64,000 nt of DNA, taken from positions 186,001-250,000 of the forward strand of contig JAKOVQ010000014.1 of NCBI GenBank assembly GCA_029781975.1, written 5' to 3'. The position numbers and the translations under genes are program-made. Within the stretch, counting starts at the first letter, position 1; each line of letters opens with the position of its first letter. Positions 9,655-16,643 of this stretch are shown piece after piece. A model generated the notes under the pieces. That model was not told the origin of the DNA and ran no database searches. It saw only the letters and a program-made list of their open reading frames with translations. The DNA comes from Acidobacteriota bacterium (GTDB lineage: Bacteria > Acidobacteriota > Thermoanaerobaculia > UBA5066).

Positions 9655-10938
9655 GTGGCCCGCGTCCTCGTCGTCGACGACGACCCCTCGTTCCGCGCCT
9701 TCCTCCGGGACGCCCTCGAGGAGGCCGGGCACAGCGTGACCGAGGCGCGCGACGGGCAGGAGGCGCTCCTCTTCCTCGCCCGCGAGCGGTTCCAGCTGGT
9801 CCTCGCCGACCAGCGGATGCCGAAGGTGTCGGGAGCCGAGCTCCTCCAGAGGCTCCGCGCCGACGGCTCGCCGGTGCCGGTCGTCCTCCTGACGGCCTAC
9901 GGGACGATCCCGGAGGCGGTGGAGGCGGTCCGGCTCGGCGCCGCGGACTACCTCGTCAAGCCGCTCCCCTCGCCGGCCGCCCTCCTCTCGACCGTCTCCC
10001 GCGTCCTCGGTCCCGAGGCGGAGGCCGACGAGATCGTGACGCAGCTCCCGTCCTTCCTCGAGCTCCTCGACGTCGTGGACCGGGTCGCGCCCCGGGACGT
10101 CCCCGTCCTCGTGACCGGCGAGTCGGGGACCGGGAAGGAGCTCGTGGCGCGGCGCCTCCACCGCCGGTCGGGGCGGACGGGGCCGTTCGTGGCGCTCAAC
10201 GCGGCGGCCCTCCCGGAGAGCCTCGCCGAGAGCGAGCTCTTCGGCCACGAGAAGGGGGCCTTCACGGGGGCGGACCGCTCGCGCCCCGGCCGGTTCGAGG
10301 AGGCGCGCGGAGGGACCTTCTTCCTCGACGAGGTGGGCGAGCTCCCCCTGTCGCTCCAGGCCAAGCTCCTCCGGACCCTCGAGGAGAGGACCGTCCGCCG
10401 TCTCGGTGGCACCCAGGACGTCCCGGTCGACGCGCGCCTCGTCGCGGCGACGAACCGCGACCTGGCCGCGGAGGTGGAGCGGGGCGGGTTCCGGCGCGAC
10501 CTCTACTTCCGCCTCGCCGTCGTCCCGATCGCCCTCCCGCCGCTCCGCGAGAGGCCCGGCGACGTCCCGCTCCTGGCCCGGACCCTCCTCGAGCGGCTCG
10601 CCGCCCGCCATGCCCTCGCCGTCCCGGAGCTGACTGCCGGGGCCGAGGACGCCCTCGCCGCGCACCCGTTCCCCGGCAACGTCCGGGAGCTGAAGAACGT
10701 CCTGGAGCGCGCCCTCGTCATCCGCGGCGGGGCCCCGATCCGCCGCGAGGACGTCGCCGTCGGCGCGGCTCCGGCGCCGCCGGGAGCGGAGCTCCCGCTG
10801 GACCGCGACGAGCGGGAGAGGACCGCCCTCCTCGAGGCGCTGCGCCGCGCCGGGGGACACCGGGAGGAGGCGGCCCGCCTCCTCGGGATCTCGGTCCGGA
10901 CGCTCTACTACAGGCTCCGGCGCTGGGGGATCCGCTGA
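9655..10938 (+). CDS. Sigma-54-dependent response regulator (NtrC family)
   Basis: A transcription activator of 427 residues. The receiver domain (1-120) has the acidic pocket DDD (8-10), phosphoacceptor Asp52 in ADQRMP and the conserved Lys in LVKPLP. The AAA+ domain contains Walker A GESGTGKE, an intact GAFTGA loop (about 201-206) that contacts sigma-54, Walker B FFLDEVGELP, and HPFPGNVRELKNVL. A Fis-type helix-turn-helix ends the protein (EEAARLLGISVRTLYYRL). All elements needed for activity are present. The start GTG 9655 lies one base after the kinase stop and begins directly at the receiver fold; a longer reading frame overlapping the kinase is spurious. No target promoter was identified in the window. 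Confidence 0.94.
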   Translation: MARVLVVDDDPSFRAFLRDALEEAGHSVTEARDGQEALLFLARERFQLVLADQRMPKVSGAELLQRLRADGSPVPVVLLTAYGTIPEAVEAVRLGAADYLVKPLPSPAALLSTVSRVLGPEAEADEIVTQLPSFLELLDVVDRVAPRDVPVLVTGESGTGKELVARRLHRRSGRTGPFVALNAAALPESLAESELFGHEKGAFTGADRSRPGRFEEARGGTFFLDEVGELPLSLQAKLLRTLEERTVRRLGGTQDVPVDARLVAATNRDLAAEVERGGFRRDLYFRLAVVPIALPPLRERPGDVPLLARTLLERLAARHALAVPELTAGAEDALAAHPFPGNVRELKNVLERALVIRGGAPIRREDVAVGAAPAPPGAELPLDRDERERTALLEALRRAGGHREEAARLLGISVRTLYYRLRRWGIR

Positions 10939-10961
10939 CGGAGCCGGAGGCCCCATCCCTC

Positions 10962-10993
10962 GCGGAGCCGGCGAGGCGGGCCGCGGGCTCCGC
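10962..10993. terminator. GC-rich hairpin between convergent genes
   Basis: GCGGAGCC (10962-10969) and GGCTCCGC (10986-10993) form a perfect eight-base stem around a 16-base loop in the 60-base gap between the converging regulator and kinase genes. It has no U-tract, so bidirectional termination is only a suggestion. Confidence 0.35.
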
Positions 10994-10998
10994 CCCGC

Positions 10999-11838
10999 TC
11001 AGGAGCTGACGCGCCCGGCGCGTCCCACGGTCGCGCGCTCGAGCGCCGTGACGAACGCGCCGCACGACTCGAACCGCGCCGCGGGGTCCTTCTCGAGCAC
11101 CTTGAGGAGGACGTAGTCGGCCGACCGGTGGAGCCCCCCCTTCAGGTGCGAGGGGAGCTCGGGCTCGTCGCGGAGCGTCTTCTCCATGACGACGAAGACC
11201 GAGTTGGCCTCGAACGGGGGGGTGCCGGTGAGGAGGTAGTAGGCGAGGACGCCGAGGGCGTACTGGTCCGAGCGGGCCGTGGCCGGCTCGCCCCGCACCT
11301 GCTCGGGCGACATGTAGACAGGCGTCCCCAGGACCGTCCCGGCCACCGTCAGGCTCTCGCTCTCGCGCTCCTTCGCGAGGCCGAAGTCGGAGAGGTAGAT
11401 CCGCCCCGTCCGGTCGAAGAGCGCGTTGGCCGGCTTCACGTCGCGGTGGACGACCCCTTCCCCGTGCGCGAAGTCGAGCGCCGAGCCGACGGCGCGGAGC
11501 CAGGCGATCGCGTCCGTCGACGCGACTCCCGCGCGGGCGCGCTCCCTCAGGCTCCCCCCGGTCAGGAGGGGCATGACGAGGTAGAGGACGTCGTCCTGCC
11601 GCCCGAAGTCGTAGACGGGGAGGATGTGGGGGTGCTCGAGGCGGGCCGTCACCTTCGCCTCGCGCAGGAAGCGCTGGACGAAGGAGGCGTCGGCGCAGAG
11701 CTCCCCCGTGATCACCTTGACCGCGACGGGCCGCTCGAGGGTGGAGTCGAGCGCCTGCCAGACCTCGGCCATGCCGCCGGCGCCGACCCGCCGCTCGAGG
11801 ACGTAACGGCCGAGCGCGGCCCCCTCGGCGACGATCAC
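10999..11838 (-). CDS. Soluble serine/threonine protein kinase
   Basis: A 279-residue Hanks-type kinase that is almost entirely catalytic domain. It has the glycine loop GAGGMAEV, the ATP Lys in VAVKVIT, the catalytic loop HRDVKPAN, DFG in LSDFGLAK, and the activation segment ending GTPVYMSPEQ. The conserved domain APE equivalent and subdomain XI follow. There is no membrane segment and no PASTA, TPR or sensor domain, unlike many bacterial PknB-type kinases. It follows the sigma-factor gene by 76 bases on the same strand, so a regulatory link with that factor or the heat-shock genes is possible but unproven. The start is GTG at 11838; the N-terminus fits the usual kinase start. Confidence 0.93.
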   Translation of the reverse strand: MIVAEGAALGRYVLERRVGAGGMAEVWQALDSTLERPVAVKVITGELCADASFVQRFLREAKVTARLEHPHILPVYDFGRQDDVLYLVMPLLTGGSLRERARAGVASTDAIAWLRAVGSALDFAHGEGVVHRDVKPANALFDRTGRIYLSDFGLAKERESESLTVAGTVLGTPVYMSPEQVRGEPATARSDQYALGVLAYYLLTGTPPFEANSVFVVMEKTLRDEPELPSHLKGGLHRSADYVLLKVLEKDPAARFESCGAFVTALERATVGRAGRVSS

Positions 11839-11914
11839 CGGAGCCCCCGGCAGGAGCGGGCGGCCGGGCGGGAGGACGCGGTCGCCGGGGAGCCGAGGCG
11901 CAGCACGGCGCCCC

Positions 11915-12808
11915 TCAGTTCAGGCACGCCTTGAGCGCGCGCAGCTTCACGTCGCGGCCTCGCCGGATCCGGGCGATGGCCTGGGCCTCGATCTGGCGGA
12001 CGCGCTCGCGGGAGAGCTTCAGCTCGGCGCCGATCTGCTGCAGCGTCATCGGCTCGCGCTCCCCCTCGCTGCCGTCCTCGGGGATCCCGAACCTCCGGCA
12101 GAGGACGGCCTTCTCCTTCTCCTTCAGCTCCGACAGCATCCCGCGGGTCTGCTCGACGATCGCGCGCCGCTCGAGCTCCTCGTCGGCGGAGGCGACCGAC
12201 GTCTGCTCGAGGAAGTCCTCCAGCGTCCGGTCGAGGTCGTCGCCCCCGATCGACTGCGAGAGGGACTCCGCCGAGCGCGACACCGCCAGCAGGGTCTCGA
12301 CCTCGTCCACCGACATCTCGGCCTCCTTCGCGATCTCGGCCGGCGAGGGCTCGCGGCCGAGGGCCCGCTGGAGCGACTCCTTGATGCGGGAGAGGCGGTG
12401 CTGGTGCGCGGCCTGCTTGTGCGGGAGGCGGATCGCGCCGGCCTGCTCGGCGAGGGCGTGCGAGATCGCCTGCCTCACCCACCAGACCGCGTAGGTGATG
12501 AACTTCACGTTCCGGTCCGGGTCGAAGCGGCGCGCGGCCTGGATGAGGCCGATGTTCCCCTCGTTGATCAGGTCGATGAACGCCACGTCCGGGGAGTGGA
12601 ACCTCTTCGCGTGCGAGACGACGAAGCGGAGGTTCGCCCGGACCAGCTCGTCCACCGCCTGCTGGCGCAGCTCCTCCGGGGTCTCCGGATTCTGGATGAC
12701 CCGCCCCAGCTCGCGCTCCCGCTCGCCGGGGAGCGGCTTGTACTTCGAGATCTCCTCGAGGTAGCGGCGCAGCAGCCGTGAGTCCTCGTCGTGGCGGCGG
12801 CGAGCCAT
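11915..12808 (-). CDS. RNA polymerase sigma-70 family factor (RpoD/SigA-like)
   Basis: A compact 297-residue sigma factor. Region 1.2 starts at once (DSRLLRRYLEEISKYKPL), region 2 has LIDLINEGNIGLIQAARRFD and FITYAVWWVRQAI (-10 recognition and melting), region 3 follows, and region 4.2 has LSRERVRQIEAQAIARIRR (-35 recognition). Region 1.1 and the large non-conserved insertion of primary RpoD proteins are absent. It could be the sole housekeeping factor of this lineage or a group 2 factor; the length favours group 2. It lies downstream of dnaK-hspR and upstream of the Ser/Thr kinase. The start is ATG 12808. A weak TAAGCT lies nine bases upstream (12818-12823). Confidence 0.93.
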   Translation of the reverse strand: MARRRHDEDSRLLRRYLEEISKYKPLPGERERELGRVIQNPETPEELRQQAVDELVRANLRFVVSHAKRFHSPDVAFIDLINEGNIGLIQAARRFDPDRNVKFITYAVWWVRQAISHALAEQAGAIRLPHKQAAHQHRLSRIKESLQRALGREPSPAEIAKEAEMSVDEVETLLAVSRSAESLSQSIGGDDLDRTLEDFLEQTSVASADEELERRAIVEQTRGMLSELKEKEKAVLCRRFGIPEDGSEGEREPMTLQQIGAELKLSRERVRQIEAQAIARIRRGRDVKLRALKACLN

Positions 12809-12876
12809 CGCGGCGAGAGCTTATCGCGAAGGGGGGGCGGGCGGGCCCGCCGATCGCGCCGGCGCGGGACGCGGGC

Positions 12877-13311
12877 TCAGCCCCCCCGCCGGACCAGCGG
12901 CGCCCGCGGCCGGACGACGAGGGCCCGGGAGGGGGGAGTCGGGGTCGCGCCGCGGGCCGCGTGGTCGGCTGCGACGGCCCGGAACGCCTCCATCATCCGG
13001 GTCACCTCCCCTTCGATCCGGGAGAGGCGCGCCCTCAGGTCGAGGATCACCTCGACCCCGGCGAGGTTGACCCCCAGGTCCCGCGTCAGCGTCAGGATCA
13101 TCTCGAGCCGCTCCACCGTCTCGCGGTCGTAGAGGCGGGTGTTGCCCGCCGAGCGGGGGGGGCAGATGAGCCCCTCCCGCTCGTAGAGCCTCAGCGTCTG
13201 GGGGTGGACGCCGAACCGCTCGGCGACCACCCCGATCAGGACGTAGCTCTCGTCGTTCCGCCTGCCGGGCCGGCCCCGGCCCGGCCCGCGCGACCCGCCG
13301 GAGGAGCTCAC
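12877..13311 (-). CDS. hspR: HspR-like MerR-family heat-shock repressor
   Basis: A 144-residue DNA-binding protein. The winged helix-turn-helix VLIGVVAERFGVHPQTLRLY, then GNTRLYDRETVERL and the helix DLGVNLAGVEVILDLR, match HspR, which together with DnaK represses chaperone genes by binding HAIR inverted repeats. The C-terminal 60 residues contain a short coiled helix (RLSRIEGEVTRMMEAF) and a basic, Pro-rich tail. The start GTG at 13311 is chosen because it lies five bases after the dnaK stop with a purine-rich GAGGAG/AAGAAG upstream; an ATG further up would sit inside dnaK. The dnaK-hspR order is that of actinobacterial and related heat-shock operons. grpE and dnaJ are not adjacent. Confidence 0.83.
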   Translation of the reverse strand: MSSSGGSRGPGRGRPGRRNDESYVLIGVVAERFGVHPQTLRLYEREGLICPPRSAGNTRLYDRETVERLEMILTLTRDLGVNLAGVEVILDLRARLSRIEGEVTRMMEAFRAVAADHAARGATPTPPSRALVVRPRAPLVRRGG

Positions 13312-13315
13312 GACG

Positions 13316-15220
13316 TCACTTCTTCTCCTCGACGACCTCGGCATCGATCACGTCGTCCGCGGCCTTGCGCGCCCCGCCGTCGGCGCCCGGCGTGCCGGCG
13401 GCGGCCTCGGGCGGCGGCGTGCTCTTGTAGAGGGCCTCGGCGATCTTGTAGCTCGCCTTCTGCAGGTCGGCCGCCGCCTTCCGGAGCGCGTCCCCGTCGG
13501 TCGCCTGCGTCTCGAGGACCTTCTTCGCGTCGGCGATGGCGGCCTCGACGGCGGTCTTGTCCGCGGCCGGGACCTTGTCGCCGCTCTCGGAGAGGAGCTT
13601 CTCGGTGGCGTAGACGACGGAGTCGAGCTGGTTCTTCGCCTCGACGGCCTCGCGCCTCTTCTCGTCCTCGGACCGGTGCGACTCGGCCTCCTTCACCGCC
13701 TTCTCGACCTCGTCCTTGGCGAGGCCGGAGGAGCCGGAGATCTGGATCCGCTGCTCCTTGCCGGTCCCGCGGTCCTTCGCCGTGACGTGCAGGATCCCGT
13801 TGGCGTCGATGTCGAACGTCACCTCGATCTGCGGGAGGCCGCGCGGCGCGGGCGGGAGGCCGACGAGCTGGAACGTCCCCAGCTTCTTGTTGTCCGCCGC
13901 CATCTTCCGCTCGCCCTGCAGGACGACGATCTCCACCGAGGTCTGCCCGTCCGCCGCGGTCGAGAAGACCTCGGCCTTCTTGACGGGGATGGTCGTGTTC
14001 CGCTCGATCAGCGTCGTCATGACGCCGCCGAGCGTCTCGACGCCGAGCGAGAGCGGGGTGACGTCGAGGAGGAGGAGGTCCTTCACGTCGCCGGCCAGGA
14101 CGCCGCCCTGGATGGCCGCGCCGATGGCGACGACCTCGTCCGGGTTCACCCCCTTGTGGGGCTCCTTCCCGAAGAACTCCTTGACGATCTGCTGGATCTT
14201 CGGCATCCGGGTCTGGCCGCCGACGAGGACCACCTCGTCGATCTGGCGCGGCTCGAGCCCCGCGTCCTTGAGCGCCTGCCGGCAGGGGCCGACCGAGCGC
14301 TGGACGATGTCGTCGACCAGCTGCTCGAGCCTGGCGCGGGTCAGCTTCACGTTCATGTGCTTCGGCCCGGAGGCGTCGGCCGTGATGAAGGGGAGGTTGA
14401 TGTCGGTCTCGAGCGTCGTCGAGAGCTCGATCTTGGCCTTCTCCCCCGCCTCCTTGAGGCGCTGCATCGCCATCGGGTCGCGCGAGAGGTCGATCCCCTG
14501 GTCCTTCTTGAACTCCGCGAGGAGCCAGTCGACGATCCGCTGGTCGATGTTGTCGCCGCCCAGGTGCGTGTCGCCGTTCGTCGACTTGACCTCGACGACC
14601 CCCTCGCCCACCTCGAGGATCGAGATGTCGAACGTGCCGCCGCCGAAGTCGTAGACGGCGATCGTCTCGTTCTTCTTCTTGTCGAGCCCGTAGGCGAGCG
14701 CCGCGGCCGTCGGCTCGTTCACGAGCCGCTCGACCTTCAGCCCCGCGATCTGGCCGGCGTCCTTCGTCGCCTGGCGCTGGGCGTCGTTGAAGTAGGCCGG
14801 GACGGTGATGACCGCGCGCTCGACCTTCTCCCCCAGGTGGGCCTCGGCCGCCTCCTTGAGCTTCGTGAGGATCATCGCGGAGATCTCCGGCGGCGAGAGC
14901 TCCTTCCCCCCTGCCACGACCCGCGCGTCGCCGTTGGCCGAGCGCTGGACCTTGTAGGGGACCATCTTCATCTCGTCGTTGACCTCCTCGAACCGGCGGC
15001 CCATGAACCGCTTGATCGAGTAGACCGTGTTCTCGGAGTTGGTGATGGCCTGGCGCTTGGCCACCTGGCCGACCAGCCGCTCGCCCGACTTCGTGAAGGC
15101 GACGACCGAGGGCGTGGTCCGTCCCCCCTCGGAGTTGGCGATGACCTCGGCCTGCGTCCCTTCCAGAACCGCGACGACGCTGTTCGTCGTCCCCAGGTCG
15201 ATACCGATGATCTTGCTCAT
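13316..15220 (-). CDS. dnaK: Molecular chaperone DnaK (Hsp70)
   Basis: ATP-driven chaperone that binds exposed hydrophobic peptides and works with DnaJ and GrpE in the cytosol. All 634 residues align with bacterial DnaK. Visible blocks are the ATPase start [37 protein letters not shown] (about 190), [14 protein letters not shown], the linker-adjacent [20 protein letters not shown], and the substrate-binding and lid domains. The C-terminus ends with an acidic EVVEEKK tail rather than the proteobacterial form. The ATG start has GGAGGG eight bases upstream. A strong promoter lies just before it, and hspR follows directly, so HspR autoregulation is expected. Confidence 0.98.
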   Translation of the reverse strand: MSKIIGIDLGTTNSVVAVLEGTQAEVIANSEGGRTTPSVVAFTKSGERLVGQVAKRQAITNSENTVYSIKRFMGRRFEEVNDEMKMVPYKVQRSANGDARVVAGGKELSPPEISAMILTKLKEAAEAHLGEKVERAVITVPAYFNDAQRQATKDAGQIAGLKVERLVNEPTAAALAYGLDKKKNETIAVYDFGGGTFDISILEVGEGVVEVKSTNGDTHLGGDNIDQRIVDWLLAEFKKDQGIDLSRDPMAMQRLKEAGEKAKIELSTTLETDINLPFITADASGPKHMNVKLTRARLEQLVDDIVQRSVGPCRQALKDAGLEPRQIDEVVLVGGQTRMPKIQQIVKEFFGKEPHKGVNPDEVVAIGAAIQGGVLAGDVKDLLLLDVTPLSLGVETLGGVMTTLIERNTTIPVKKAEVFSTAADGQTSVEIVVLQGERKMAADNKKLGTFQLVGLPPAPRGLPQIEVTFDIDANGILHVTAKDRGTGKEQRIQISGSSGLAKDEVEKAVKEAESHRSEDEKRREAVEAKNQLDSVVYATEKLLSESGDKVPAADKTAVEAAIADAKKVLETQATDGDALRKAAADLQKASYKIAEALYKSTPPPEAAAGTPGADGGARKAADDVIDAEVVEEKK

Positions 15221-15253
15221 GTGTTCCCTCCGGCCCTGGCGGACCTGGGGGCA

Positions 15254-15283
15254 AATCTAAAACCTTAGCGTTCCATTGTCAAG
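15254..15283 (-). promoter_or_regulatory. dnaK promoter TTGACA-N17-TAGATT with HAIR-like overlap
   Basis: On the minus strand a perfect -35 (15277-15282), a 17-base spacer and TAGATT (15254-15259) precede dnaK, giving a leader of about 27 bases. CTTGACA (15277-15283) matches the HAIR half-site CTTGAGT at five of seven positions, and GCTAAGG seven bases on matches ACTCAAG at four of seven. An HspR operator overlapping the promoter is plausible but degenerate. Confidence 0.65.
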
Positions 15284-15298
15284 TCAGAAGAGACACAG

Positions 15299-15319
15299 AT
15301 CTACAGCACCACGGTAGAT
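15299..15319. repeat. AT-rich inverted repeat ATCTAC-N9-GTAGAT upstream of dnaK
   Basis: A perfect six-base inverted repeat with a nine-base spacer sits 17 bases upstream of the dnaK -35 and 19 bases after the stop of the preceding gene. The surrounding 70 bases are strikingly A+T-rich for this genome. It could be an operator or a weak terminator. The arms do not match CIRCE. Confidence 0.4.
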
Positions 15320-15337
15320 AAGCTGCAACCCATTGCT

Positions 15338-16639
15338 CTACTTGATGATGATGATTCCCTTCTTCCCCGCCTCCTCGACCTCTGCGCCGGTTTCCGGCGC
15401 CGGGACGTGGTGGGAGAAGAAGAGGTCCGTGTCGGTCTTCCCCTCGGCGTCGAAGCCGACGAGGTAGTACTTCCCCTTGTCCGACTGGAGGATGTAGCGG
15501 TACCTGCGGCCCCAGGGGTCGAGGAGATCGGCCCTCGGCAGGAGGTTGGCCCCGACGATCGCGTCGGTCGATTCGGGGAAGCGCCCCTGCGTCAGGTAGA
15601 AGACGTCGACCGCCTCCGCGAGCCGCCGAAGCCTCAGCAGCGAAAGCGACTTCTCGTACCCGTCGACGATCGCCAGCCTCCGGGCCGGGAAGGTCAGGAC
15701 GTTGAGCGGGTTGCGGGCCTGGAACGCGAGCCCGAGGCCGAGGAGGAGCGCGACGAGGACGCCCGCGACGATCGCCTCGAGCGGCGGCGCGGCGCGGGCG
15801 ATGGGGACCTCGATCGAAGGGGAGCTGGCCCGGAGGTCGAGGCCGACCCGGCGGGCCTCCTCGATCAGGCCCCGGCTGACGAGGTCGTAGAACGCCTTCA
15901 TCCCCTCGAACTCCGACAGGAAGGTCCGGTCGACGATCTCCGCGACGGTCCGGCGCCCGTCGACGAGCTCGTAGACGGACCACTCGCGCCGGGTGATCTT
16001 GATCGGCTCGTCCTTCCGCTCCCGCACCCGCTTCGTGAGCGACCCGTCGCCCCCGTCGGCCTCGGCGTCCTCGTCGTCGGACGGCACCACCCCCTGCCCG
16101 AACGGGACCCGCTGGTAGACGACGTCCGTGCTGCGGACGACCTTCTCGATGATCGGCCACTCGTCGAGCATCGTCGCCCCCTCCATCAGGAGGCTCTCGA
16201 CGGTGATCGGCGTGACGAACTCGTGGTCGTAGTCGATCCGCTCCTGCTGGTCGAAGACGTAGTCCCCGTCGGTCCAGCGGAAGAGCGCGAAGACGATCTT
16301 GCGGACCTGGGTCGCCAGCCCGGCGCGGAGGTCCTCTGCGGTGCAGAAGCCGTTCCGCAGGAGGATGAAGCCGAGCCGCTGGAGCGTCTGCCCCTGGATC
16401 TCGAGGGCGCGCGCGAGGTCCTCGGCCGTCAGGGTCCGCGTCTTGACGAGGAGGGTGCCGAGCCGCGTGTCGATCCGCTTGGCGCTCGACTCGGCCGTGA
16501 CCAGGCGCCCCTCGCTGAAGCCGAGAACGACGGTGTCCTCGGGTCCGCTCAGGGTCAGGAGGCCGGTCTTCTTCTGGAGGGCGATCAGCTGGAGGATGTC
16601 GGCGAGCGAGAAGTCGTGGAGGGTCCCTTCGAGCGCCAT
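15338..16639 (-). CDS. DUF4388 (PATAN)-domain protein with C-terminal type II secretion pseudopilin-like domain
   Basis: A 433-residue chimera. Residues 1-105 form a DUF4388/PATAN domain (LHDFSLADILQLIALQKKTG), a module common in Acidobacteriota and Myxococcota regulators. A second helical segment with acidic linker (about 105-215) and a winged-helix-like part (WSVYELVDGRRTVAEIV, about 225-270) follow. One membrane segment (about 287-308) leads to a C-terminal domain whose LLDPWGRRYRY and KYYLVGFDAEGKTDTD are hallmarks of the GspG globular domain, normally attached to an N-terminal pilin helix. The predicted topology is a cytosolic regulator with a periplasmic pilin-like head. Function is unknown. 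It starts five bases after the upstream TPR gene and lies upstream of dnaK. Confidence 0.75.
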   Translation of the reverse strand: MALEGTLHDFSLADILQLIALQKKTGLLTLSGPEDTVVLGFSEGRLVTAESSAKRIDTRLGTLLVKTRTLTAEDLARALEIQGQTLQRLGFILLRNGFCTAEDLRAGLATQVRKIVFALFRWTDGDYVFDQQERIDYDHEFVTPITVESLLMEGATMLDEWPIIEKVVRSTDVVYQRVPFGQGVVPSDDEDAEADGGDGSLTKRVRERKDEPIKITRREWSVYELVDGRRTVAEIVDRTFLSEFEGMKAFYDLVSRGLIEEARRVGLDLRASSPSIEVPIARAAPPLEAIVAGVLVALLLGLGLAFQARNPLNVLTFPARRLAIVDGYEKSLSLLRLRRLAEAVDVFYLTQGRFPESTDAIVGANLLPRADLLDPWGRRYRYILQSDKGKYYLVGFDAEGKTDTDLFFSHHVPAPETGAEVEEAGKKGIIIIK

Positions 16640-16643
16640 CGCC

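Noticed and set aside
8453-9739. ATG 8453 as the start of the gene after the DUF456 promoter
   Set aside because: That frame encodes an Arg/Pro-rich product. The histidine kinase frame begins at GTG 8460 and carries all kinase motifs.
15221-15337. CIRCE element (HrcA operator) upstream of dnaK
   Set aside because: No TTAGCACTC-N9-GAGTGCTAA-like arms are present; the N9 dyad there has unrelated arms.
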